This document shows, one piece after another, positions 41,803 through 47,736 of a DNA stretch of 47,736 nt. The notes below the pieces were generated by a model. It worked only from the letters and a program-made list of their open reading frames with translations. It was not told where the DNA came from and did not search any database. The stretch spans positions 1 through 47,736 of the forward strand of contig JAPLMX010000111.1 in the NCBI GenBank assembly GCA_026386805.1, read 5' to 3'. Position 1 is the stretch's first letter, and the number at the start of each line of letters is the position of its first letter. The position numbers and the translations under genes were made by a program. Origin of the DNA: Phycisphaerae bacterium. GTDB lineage: Bacteria > Planctomycetota > Phycisphaerae > Sedimentisphaerales > Anaerobacaceae.

Positions 41803-43161
41803 ATGAGCGAACGAGCCGGACAAACATCACGACGTGAGCTTCTGAAATCGGCGGGGGCCGTGGCGGCCTTTACCATTGTGCCGCGGCATGTGCTGGGGGG
41901 CCAGGGGCAGACGCCGCCCAGTGAGAAATTGAACGTCGCCGGAATCGGCGCCGGCGGGCAGGGCGGTGCTGACATCAACGAGATCGCCAAAGGCGCCAAC
42001 ATCATTGCGCTTTGTGACGCCGATCTGCGGCCGAAGCATCGCGAGCAGACGACGATCCCGAGGTTCCCCGACGCCAAGGTGTACCAGGACTTCCGCAAGA
42101 TGTTCGACGAGATGGACAAGAAGATCGACGCGGTGATCGTCGGCACGCCCGACCATACCCACGCCGTGGCGGCGATGGCCGCCATCAAGCGGGGTAAGCA
42201 CGTCTACTGCGAGAAGCCCATGGCCCACTCCGTCGCCGAGGTCCGGGCCCTGATGAAGGCGGCTCAGGAGCACAAAGTGGTGACCCAGCTCGGCAACCAG
42301 GGCCACTCCTTCGACACGATCCGCACGTTCTGTGAGTGGGTCTGGGACGGTGCCATCGGCAACGTCCATACGATCCACTGCGGCTGCTCGGCGAACAACT
42401 CCGCCCTCGGCCAGTTGGCGCGGCTGAGCGAGAAGGAGGAAGTCCCGGCCGGCTTGGACTGGGACCTGTGGCTCGGTCCGGCCCAGGAGCGGCCGTACCA
42501 TTCGTTCTATCTGCCGGGACGGTGGCGAAGCTGGGTGCCGTTCGGCAATGGCACGATCGGCGACTGGACCTGCCACGTTGTGGACCCGGTCTTCTGGGCC
42601 CTGGACCTGGGCGCTCCCAAGACGATCCAGGCCCAGGTCAAGGACTACGATCCCAAGACCCAGGGCGACTCTTTCCCGATGGGCGACATTATCACGTTCG
42701 AGTTTCCCGCCAAGGGAAATCGCGGGCCGATCACCCTCCTGTGGCACAGCGGCACCGAGAAGATTCCGCGACCGAAGGAGTTGGAGCCGGAGCGCAAGCC
42801 CGTCGATACCGGGGCCTACGTTTTCGGCGACAAGGGTGTCATCATGTACGGCTCGCACGGCGCCGGCAACGTCCGCATCATCCCCGAGACTGCAATGAAA
42901 GCCTACAAGCGGCCCGAGCAGAAGATCCCCAGGGCCAAGGAGCATCATGCCGACTGGCTCCAGGCGATTCGCGAGGGCAAGAAGGCCGGGTCCGATTTTT
43001 CCTACGGCGGCCCGCTAACCGAAATCGCTCTGCTGGGCGTCATCGCCCTCAAGCTGCCGGGCACGAAATTGGAGTGGGATGCGCCGAACATGCGCTTCAC
43101 CAACTCCGATGAAGCAAACCAGCACCTCAATCCGCCTTATCGGCGGGGCTGGAGCCTGTAA
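41803..43161 (+). CDS. Tat-exported Gfo/Idh/MocA oxidoreductase 2
   Basis: A 452-residue protein; GAGGTG precedes the ATG at 41803. Tat signal TSRRELLKSAGAVAAFTIV, then the Rossmann motif VAGIGAGGQGGADI (about 45-58), VIVGTPDHTHAVAAMAAI, and CEKPMAHSVAEVRAL with the conserved E-K-P. The C-terminal domain has GNGTIGDWTCHVVDPVFWAL. It is only distantly related to its divergent neighbour and differs in the substrate-domain motifs, so the two probably do different steps. Substrate is unknown; sugar or cyclitol oxidation is a family-level guess. A hairpin terminator follows. Confidence 0.85.
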   Translation: MSERAGQTSRRELLKSAGAVAAFTIVPRHVLGGQGQTPPSEKLNVAGIGAGGQGGADINEIAKGANIIALCDADLRPKHREQTTIPRFPDAKVYQDFRKMFDEMDKKIDAVIVGTPDHTHAVAAMAAIKRGKHVYCEKPMAHSVAEVRALMKAAQEHKVVTQLGNQGHSFDTIRTFCEWVWDGAIGNVHTIHCGCSANNSALGQLARLSEKEEVPAGLDWDLWLGPAQERPYHSFYLPGRWRSWVPFGNGTIGDWTCHVVDPVFWALDLGAPKTIQAQVKDYDPKTQGDSFPMGDIITFEFPAKGNRGPITLLWHSGTEKIPRPKELEPERKPVDTGAYVFGDKGVIMYGSHGAGNVRIIPETAMKAYKRPEQKIPRAKEHHADWLQAIREGKKAGSDFSYGGPLTEIALLGVIALKLPGTKLEWDAPNMRFTNSDEANQHLNPPYRRGWSL

Positions 43162-43203
43162 ACAGGCCCAATGTCCATTTTGTAGAAGTACGGTCGCAAT
43201 AAT

Positions 43204-43244
43204 AGGGCACGTGTGCCTCGTCCGGCAACGGACACACGTGCCCT
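43204..43244 (+). terminator. Terminator of the Gfo/Idh/MocA 2 gene
   Basis: A perfect 12-bp stem, AGGGCACGTGTG pairing with 43233-43244 around a 17-base loop that can fold further (TCCG/CGGA). CTCTCTCATT follows. It lies 42 bases past the stop codon. Confidence 0.7.
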
Positions 43245-43349
43245 CTCTCATTGGGCCATACAGCCCTGACTATACGGTTAGTCGCAGATGGCCCGGAGAG
43301 ATTTCCACCGACACGAGAATCGCTTTCACTCTTTTTCGCATCAGACCTC

Positions 43350-43379
43350 TTGCCAAACGCGATTCAGCGGGGGTATACT
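43350..43379 (+). promoter_or_regulatory. Promoter of the small coiled-coil protein gene
   Basis: TTGCCA at 43350-43355, an 18-base spacer and TATACT at 43374-43379. The start codon is at 43551, giving a leader of about 165 bases. Confidence 0.55.
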
Positions 43380-43550
43380 CAGTCCTCATTCAATGGCCGG
43401 CGGCCTTCGGGGGTTGCTTACCGCACTGCTGATTTGTGCAATGAGCCGCGGGGCCGGACCGTCCTTACTGATGGAATTTCACACAGGGCCGCCGAAGCTT
43501 GTTGTGAGCTTTGCCCCTGTGGCATCCTTGTTGTGTTGGAGAACACAGAC

Positions 43551-43970
43551 ATGAAGAAAATTGGATTGTTGGTGGTGGCGGCGTCCCTGTCGCTGTGCCT
43601 TGCGGCTTTTGCCGGGGAGACGTCCGCGAGCAACTCCCAGAGCGGCGGCGCGACGGGCAAGGCAAGAGTACGCGGGCAGGCGCGGATGGATCCCGCCGCG
43701 CAGCAGAAGGTGCTCACGGAGCAGCTCGCCGCGCTCCAGAAGGAGCATCAGGCCGCGATCGGCGAGCTGCAGGGAATCAAGACGCTCGCCGACAAGGAAA
43801 AGGCCACCGAGACGGCCGCGGCGCTCGGCAAGCTGATCGCCAAGCACGAGCAGGAGCATCAGAAGAAAATCGAGCCGTTGCAGCAGCAGTTGAAGAAGCT
43901 CGAAGCCGCTCAGAAGGATGCCGCCGGCAAGACTCCCAAGAAAGCCGGGAAGGCGAAGACGGGCAACTGA
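43551..43970 (+). CDS. Small exported coiled-coil protein
   Basis: A 139-residue protein with a clean signal peptide (MKKIGLLVVAASLSLCLAAFA, residues 1-21). After a Ser/Gly linker, residues 45-120 form one long heptad-type coiled coil (QQKVLTEQLAALQKEHQAAI, LGKLIAKHEQEHQKKIEPL). The end is Lys/Ala/Gly-rich and basic. GGAG lies about 10 bases upstream. No family was recognised; small periplasmic chaperones and nucleoid- or cell-wall-binding proteins can look like this. A strong terminator follows. Confidence 0.65.
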   Translation: MKKIGLLVVAASLSLCLAAFAGETSASNSQSGGATGKARVRGQARMDPAAQQKVLTEQLAALQKEHQAAIGELQGIKTLADKEKATETAAALGKLIAKHEQEHQKKIEPLQQQLKKLEAAQKDAAGKTPKKAGKAKTGN

Positions 43971-43992
43971 TCGGGTGTTGGATTCAGAATAA

Positions 43993-44025
43993 CAAGGGCT
44001 GCGGCCGGCGAGACCGCAGCCCTTG
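43993..44025. terminator. Bidirectional terminator with T tract
   Basis: A perfect 12-bp stem, CAAGGGCTGCGG pairing with 44014-44025 around a 9-base loop, followed by CTTTTTG. It lies between the ends of the convergent genes at 43551 and 44038. Confidence 0.85.
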
Positions 44026-44037
44026 CTTTTTGTCAGG

Positions 44038-45900
44038 TCACTTCTGTTCTTGTTTCTCTTGCTTCTTCTTGCCGCCGAGCAGGCCGCCGACACTGTCCAT
44101 CAGGCCCTTGGCGTCGGGCTTTTTGATGGCGTCCTTCAGTTGGGTGGGGAGCTTGTCGCCGAGCTTACCCCCAAGTTGCTTCTGGACCTGCTTATCCACT
44201 TCCTGGAGCAGCCGCTCCTTGCCGGCCGCGACGAGGGCCTGTTGGAATTCCTTGGTCAGCCCCTTCGTGTCGAAGACCAGCCGAGGATCGGTCGGAGAAC
44301 CGACGACGCGGATCGAGGTACTCAGCTCCTTCAGCACCTGCATGACCTGGGTCGTCTGCTCGACGCCGAGGCCGAGAACGCCCTTGCCGGTCCCCTTGGC
44401 CTGAAGGTCCTTGAGGCTCAGGTTGATGGTCAGGTCCACCTTCTCCTGGGTCATCGTGCCCTGGAACGTTCCGGAGGCCAAACCCGACTGGAACGCGAGG
44501 CCCGCCTCCTGCGAAAGCTCCTGCAGCTTGCTCAGATCGAAGCCTTGGAACGTCCCGGAGATCTCCGGCGTGCTCCCTTTGGAGTAGTCCGCGATGACTT
44601 TCAGCAGGGCGGGCGTCACGTACGACTTGATCTGCATCATGATCGGCAGCTTGTTCGCTTGGGGGGCATCGCTGAGGTTGTTCACGTCCACCCGGCTGTT
44701 GCCAAAGAGCTGGGAGGGGATCTCGGTCTTGTCGGCCAGGAGCTGCTTGGCCCACACCCGCGCCGTCGCCGGGGTGGGCAGCTTGGCGGTCAGATACTCC
44801 AGGTACTTCTCAGGGGCCTTCGCGGCCGGCTGGTTGGCGTCGCCCGCCTGCTTCTTTGGCAGCCAGTTGCGGAGCTTCGCCAACTGTTCCTTGAGCTGCT
44901 TGGCGTCCTTGACGTACTTCTCGAGTGCGGCTACGTCCTTGACGTCGATCTTGTACTGGTTGGGGTCAAAAGTCTTCTCCTTGGTCGTCTGCGGGAGCAC
45001 GGTGCCCGGTGTCTTCCGCGCCTGGTTGAACCTCACCTCCGAGAGCTCCATCTTGTCGACGACCACCTTGCCCAGCAACAGGTCGTAGACGCTCGCCTTC
45101 GCTTCCATCTTCCCGATGGCCAACTGGTTCTGCTGCGGATTCTTCGGATCGGTGAGCTGCACCCCGGACACCGCGACGTTGCCGCCCAGAACGGAAATCC
45201 CCAAAGTGTCGATATCCGCCTCGGCCTTGTTCACGCTGGTCAGCGCCCCAACGGTATAGGTCTTGATCACCGTCCCCTGCAGGAAATGCGCGGCGGCGAG
45301 GAAGCCGGCGACCAACAGAATCGCCAAAACCACGCCCGCCTTGCGGATGTACTTGGCCTTGGCGAACATGCCGTGGACGTCCTTGGTGCGTTTTCCGATG
45401 AGGATCCGGTCGAGCACCCGCACCCACAGCTTGGAATAGTAGGCCCGGAATTTCTCGGACTTATCATGGATCTTGAGCATGGTCCGGCGGAAAGAGAAGA
45501 CGAAGAGGGCCAGCACGATGCCGCAGACCGCCCCAATGATCGGTCCCAGAACCAGCCCTCCGGCCACCGCCAGGCGATTGAAATCCGTGATGCCTATCAC
45601 CGGGGTCGCGGCCAGACCCGACAGCAGCCCGGCCAGATGCGCGTGGACCCAGAGGCCGGTATGGTACAGCACCGGTGCCGCCGCCAGGCTCACGGCCTTG
45701 CCGAAGCCCAGCGCGAGGATGAACAGCCCGATGTGGACGTTGAGCACCAGCACGATGACGGCCAGCGCCGTGTGCAGGCCGGACCAGCCGGGCATCACGC
45801 CAAGCCAGACGCCCAGCAGCACCGACACGAAGATCAGCGGCGGGGCCACGCTGCCCCGCAGCACGGCCAATAGCTTACTCACGAATCGCGGAAGAAGCAT
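44038..45900 (-). CDS. TIGR03546-TIGR03545 fused membrane protein
   Basis: A 620-residue inner-membrane protein. The N-terminus resembles TIGR03546 (DUF2062-like) proteins: LGVWLGVMPGWSGLHTALAV and NVHIGLFILALGFGKAVSLAAAPVLYHTGLW (residues 28-85), with four hydrophobic segments up to about 140. A further membrane segment (AGVVLAILLVAGFLAAAHFL, about 190-210) begins the TIGR03545-like part, an AsmA-like periplasmic region: SVNKAEADIDTLGISVLGGN, KMELSEVRFN, and a beta-rich C-terminal domain. The final residues are Lys/Glu/Gln-rich. As I recall, the two families are adjacent genes in gammaproteobacteria; here they are one protein. AsmA-like proteins are linked to lipid transport between membranes. 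AAGGAG precedes the ATG. Confidence 0.7.
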   Translation of the reverse strand: MLLPRFVSKLLAVLRGSVAPPLIFVSVLLGVWLGVMPGWSGLHTALAVIVLVLNVHIGLFILALGFGKAVSLAAAPVLYHTGLWVHAHLAGLLSGLAATPVIGITDFNRLAVAGGLVLGPIIGAVCGIVLALFVFSFRRTMLKIHDKSEKFRAYYSKLWVRVLDRILIGKRTKDVHGMFAKAKYIRKAGVVLAILLVAGFLAAAHFLQGTVIKTYTVGALTSVNKAEADIDTLGISVLGGNVAVSGVQLTDPKNPQQNQLAIGKMEAKASVYDLLLGKVVVDKMELSEVRFNQARKTPGTVLPQTTKEKTFDPNQYKIDVKDVAALEKYVKDAKQLKEQLAKLRNWLPKKQAGDANQPAAKAPEKYLEYLTAKLPTPATARVWAKQLLADKTEIPSQLFGNSRVDVNNLSDAPQANKLPIMMQIKSYVTPALLKVIADYSKGSTPEISGTFQGFDLSKLQELSQEAGLAFQSGLASGTFQGTMTQEKVDLTINLSLKDLQAKGTGKGVLGLGVEQTTQVMQVLKELSTSIRVVGSPTDPRLVFDTKGLTKEFQQALVAAGKERLLQEVDKQVQKQLGGKLGDKLPTQLKDAIKKPDAKGLMDSVGGLLGGKKKQEKQEQK

Positions 45901-46016
45901 AAGTTACTCCTTGTGATCAGACCTCGAATCCAACTTTGTCCGGAATGGACAAATTATAGCGTTCCGCCGGCCCCACGCAAGCCGATTACGGCCCGCCCGT
46001 AGGGCGAGCGTGGGTT

Positions 46017-46042
46017 CCCCAACGCGATTCATCGCGTTGGGG
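46017..46042. repeat. Palindrome upstream of the TIGR03545 gene
   Basis: CCCCAACGCGAT pairs perfectly with ATCGCGTTGGGG around TC. It shares the AACGCGATT core with 29038-29063 and, like it, lies upstream of a minus-strand gene (117 bases before 45900). Confidence 0.8.
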
Positions 46043-46088
46043 GATACCCGTCCCCGCTCGCCACCTCTACCACACACCCGTCCCGAGG

Positions 46089-46318
46089 GAATTGGCTTTG
46101 TTTCGCACGCTCGGCCGTCCGGGGCCTGTCGCCATGGAAAGGTGCCTTGATCCGGGGAATTGGCTTTGTTTCGCACGCTCGGCCGCCTCTGGGCCGTGTC
46201 GGCATGGAAGTCTGCCCTCGCCTGGGAATTGGGTTTGTTTCGCACGGCGGGTTGTCCCTGATCGTGTCAGCATGGAAGGGGGCGCCTGATCCAGGAGATT
46301 GGGTTTGTTTTGATGATT
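46089..46318 (-). repeat. Array of four ~69-bp units with AAACAAAnCCAAT core
   Basis: Core starts at 46089, 46157, 46226 and 46296 (spacings 68, 69, 70). Plus-strand core GAATTGGCTTTGTTTCGCAC, with G for C at one site in units 3 and 4. A second conserved block, GTGTCRGCATGGAA-like, lies about 42-45 bases after each of the first three cores; the remaining sequence varies and is GC-rich. The last unit is cut after the core. The spacing is not a multiple of three, so the array is not protein coding. Confidence 0.85.
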
Positions 46319-46740
46319 CTTTACCACAGAGACACAGGGGGTACAACGCGGCCTCCGGCCGCAACCAAAGCCACCACAGCCGAAAGAAACGAAAGAAAGC
46401 GAAAAAGGGGAAAGTGGCCCCCTGCCTTTCCCCGTCTGCGCGGGGACAAGCTTGGCCCCGCGAAGGCAGGGCCAGGAGTGACGTCATTCCTGCGGAGGCA
46501 GGAATTGCTCGCCTTCTCTCTCCCTTTGCGTCTTTTTTCGTTTTTTTCGGCTCTGCTCTCCTGATTTCTTTCGGTCTTCTTGCCGGAGAAGCAAGATGTT
46601 GGGCCCTTGGAGTACGGAGAAGGAAACCGGAACCAGCTTCGTTGACGAATGGAGGACCGTCTCTGTGATCGCTGTGCCTCTGGGGTGAATCCTCCGCGCT
46701 GTACCAGTTGGCGAGGACGTGCGCTTCACGGGCCATGACC
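46319..46740. other. Gene-free stretch of boilerplate repeats
   Basis: Contains ACCACAGAGACACAG-type words (near 46323), a hairpin ATTCCTGC-GGAG-GCAGGAAT (46486-46505), and GATCGCTGTGCCTCTGG (near 46669). A minus-strand frame 46029-46736 spans this and the 69-bp array. It has a good ribosome site and promoter upstream but a composition that looks like translated repeats, so it is not called as a gene. Confidence 0.55.
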
Positions 46741-46795
46741 AGCCCCTCCGCATTTACTGTTCGCTATCTACGATTTCCTATTCAATTGCACAAAT

Positions 46796-46824
46796 ATCAT
46801 ACAGAGCTTGGCATTCGCCGTCAA
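46796..46824 (-). promoter_or_regulatory. Strong sigma70-type promoter without a clear gene
   Basis: On the minus strand TTGACG (46819-46824), a 17-base spacer and TATGAT (46796-46801). Transcription would start near 46790 and run towards the 69-bp repeat array; an ATG at 46736 with GGAGGGG upstream begins a frame made mostly of repeat sequence. Confidence 0.55.
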
Positions 46825-46918
46825 GCGAAATCCTGGCTGGATAGGGACTTATTGGCCCAAAGACAGACGGTCGACAAGCCCTTTCCCGTAAAGGAGTTAC
46901 ATGCTGTTGGCATTCGTA

Positions 46919-46935
46919 GGGTGTGCCGTGCACAC
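46919..46935. repeat. Short perfect hairpin
   Basis: GGTGTGC-CGT-GCACACC, a 7-bp stem with a 3-base loop. A second small stem, GGGGCTTCCGCCCC, lies about 30 bases further on. Both are part of the hairpin-rich stretch upstream of the IS110 gene. Confidence 0.6.
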
Positions 46936-46998
46936 CTTCTGCATCTGCCCGCACGTTCTTGAGGGGCTTCCGCCCCCGACCCCGGTATTTGCCGCTCC

Positions 46999-47052
46999 CT
47001 GCCCATTCGGCTTCGCTCAGAGCCCGCCCTGAGCGGCAGCCGAACGGGGCAG
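46999..47052 (+). ncRNA. Strong two-stage hairpin in the IS110 upstream region
   Basis: The inner stem CGCTCAG/CTGAGCG (47014-47020 with 47029-47035) is perfect. The outer stem pairs CTGCCC-ATTCGGCT (46999-47012) with AGCCGAACGGGGCAG (47038-47052), with one bulge and one mismatch. It lies about 170 bases before the transposase start, within the region where IS110-group elements encode their bridge RNA. A dispersed hairpin repeat unrelated to the IS is the alternative. Confidence 0.45.
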
Positions 47053-47135
47053 GCTCTGCGCAGGGACAAGTTTGCGCCAATCGCATGATAGGAAGAAGAC
47101 ACCCCCATAGCGGCGAAATAAGTAAGATGAAACTA

Positions 47136-47221
47136 TGTAGCAAGCCTCCTTCCGGTTCGTCGGCCGGGGGGAGATAAGAGTGGGTATTTCGGAACCCCAC
47201 AGATTAAGGAGACTTGCTATG
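47136..47221 (+). promoter_or_regulatory. Three-stem RNA fold hiding the IS110 ribosome site
   Basis: TAGCAAGCCTCCTT (47138-47151) pairs with AAGGAGACTTGCTA (47206-47219) through 13 Watson-Crick pairs and one wobble; two more wobble pairs reach the G of the ATG. The ribosome site AAGGAG (47206-47211) and start codon are inside the stem. Two inner hairpins fit: CCGGTT/GGCCGG (47152-47167) and GTGGG/CCCAC (47180-47200). This could restrict translation from transcripts entering from outside, form the 3' part of a bridge RNA, or both. Confidence 0.65.
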
Positions 47222-47736
47222 CGGTACGTAGGACTGGATGTTCCTTATCGAAGTTCGACCTATTGTGTTTTGGAGGAGAACGGGCGGGAAGTGCAGTGTG
47301 AGACGATTCGCGGGCATTGGCCGAAGTTGCTGGAGCGGCTCCGGACTGTCGCGGGGCCGTGGACGATCTGTTTCGAGGCCTCGTGCGGGTATGGCTATCT
47401 GTATCGCGAGTTGTCCCGCTTGGCCCAACGGGTCGTGGTGGCGCATCCGGGCCAGTTGCGGCTGATCTTCCGCGCCAAGCGCAAGAACGACCGTGTCGGT
47501 GCCCGCAAGCTGGCCAAGCTGCTGTATCTGGACGAGGTGCCCCAGGCGTATGTGCCCTGCGAGGAGGTGCAGAGCTGGCGGGAGCTGATCGAACACCGCC
47601 GGCACATGATGGACCGGCAGACCACCTGTAAGAACGCGATCCGCAGTTTGCTGCGTTCGCACGGCAAGGTCGCCCCCAAGGGGCTGTGGACCAAGAAGGG
47701 CCTGGCGTGGGTACGGCAGGAGGAGATGCCCACGGC
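47219..47736 (+). CDS. IS110-family transposase, 5' part (runs off window)
   Basis: 172 codons open to the window end, starting MRYVGLDVPYRSSTYCVLEE. This is the RuvC-like DEDD domain of IS110/Piv recombinases: D7 in GLD, E53 in CFEASCGYG, and D91 in KRKNDRVGARKLAKLLYL. The fourth acidic position, usually D three residues after the third, reads G94 here. WRELIEHRRHMMDRQTTCKN (about 125-144) fits the helical linker that follows. The C-terminal Tnp20 domain with its catalytic serine lies beyond the window. IS110 elements of this group have no terminal inverted repeats and use a structured RNA from the non-coding end to choose donor and target. AAGGAG is the ribosome site. Confidence 0.9.
   Translation, partial: MRYVGLDVPYRSSTYCVLEENGREVQCETIRGHWPKLLERLRTVAGPWTICFEASCGYGYLYRELSRLAQRVVVAHPGQLRLIFRAKRKNDRVGARKLAKLLYLDEVPQAYVPCEEVQSWRELIEHRRHMMDRQTTCKNAIRSLLRSHGKVAPKGLWTKKGLAWVRQEEMPT

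Noticed and set aside
46089-46318. CRISPR array
   Set aside because: The unit length is near CRISPR spacing, but units have two conserved blocks rather than one, cores are not identical, the inserts are about 20-25 bases and GC-rich, and no cas gene is near.
46029-46736. Minus-strand 235-codon frame with promoter and ribosome site
   Set aside because: Its sequence is made of the 69-bp units and other repeats; frame is not kept between units. A start-site remnant of a lost gene is possible.
1-47736. tRNA or rRNA genes
   Set aside because: No cloverleaf with conserved GTTCRANNC and CCA-type ends and no rRNA-like sequence was noticed on reading; a tRNA search program was not available.

Overview
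The window looks like a GC-rich chromosome segment from a planctomycete, most likely of the Phycisphaerae/Sedimentisphaerales kind. This is inferred from gene content. There are large secreted multi-domain proteins (DUF11, LamG, PA14, F5/8-type-C, PD40, dockerin-like), Tat-exported Gfo/Idh/MocA oxidoreductases, a VPAPGA-type PEP-CTERM protein, and a planctomycete-style ECF sigma factor next to a PASTA-less Ser/Thr kinase with TPR and WD40-like repeats. Intergenic DNA is full of short dispersed hairpin and tandem repeats. No rRNA, tRNA or CRISPR array was seen.

Layout. 1-60: edge of a transposase gene. 61-980: repeat-bearing intergenic DNA. 984-5778 (+): DUF11 surface protein, DUF4143 ATPase, secreted GH99/WbsX-like protein. 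5835-9402 (-): a decayed stretch with a frameshifted CbrA-like flavoprotein, an antitoxin remnant (+), an AT-richer P-loop ATPase, a truncated HepT and its intact MNT partner. 9483-16857 (-): a secreted glycoamylase-domain (GH144-like) enzyme, a PA14/discoidin protein and a DUF6057-like membrane protein. 17146-23564 (+): a compact run of a small secreted ORF, two arylsulfotransferase-fold proteins and a c-heme TolB-like lipoprotein. 23709-30046 (-): PD40/dockerin/discoidin protein, a Ser/Thr kinase split by an in-frame amber codon, and an ECF sigma factor.

30047-31198 is gene-free and repeat-rich. 31199-38054 holds a repeat-extended conserved protein, an M48 lipoprotein protease, a BaiN/HI0933 flavoprotein, a DUF4136-like lipoprotein, a guanylate-kinase-like protein, an unknown protein and a nitrilase-superfamily amidase. 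38392-43161 holds a microsatellite leader in front of a PEP-CTERM gene, a HEPN-MNT pair and two divergent Gfo/Idh/MocA oxidoreductases. 43551-45900 holds a small coiled-coil secreted protein and a TIGR03546-TIGR03545 membrane protein. 46017-46505 is repeat territory, including an array of about 69-bp units. The window ends inside an IS110-family transposase whose upstream region folds into strong hairpins, one of which buries the ribosome binding site.

How genes may work together (inference). The 9.5-25.5 kb block looks like envelope and polysaccharide biology: a candidate beta-1,2-glucanase, carbohydrate- or surface-binding modules, sulfotransferase-fold enzymes and a heme lipoprotein, with a sigma factor/kinase pair as the likely regulatory input. 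The most interesting items are the DUF6057 / tandem ASST / heme-TolB cluster, the IS110 leader RNA candidate, the AAACAAACCCAAT repeat family that occurs both as an array and inside a reading frame, and the microsatellite in the PEP-CTERM leader.
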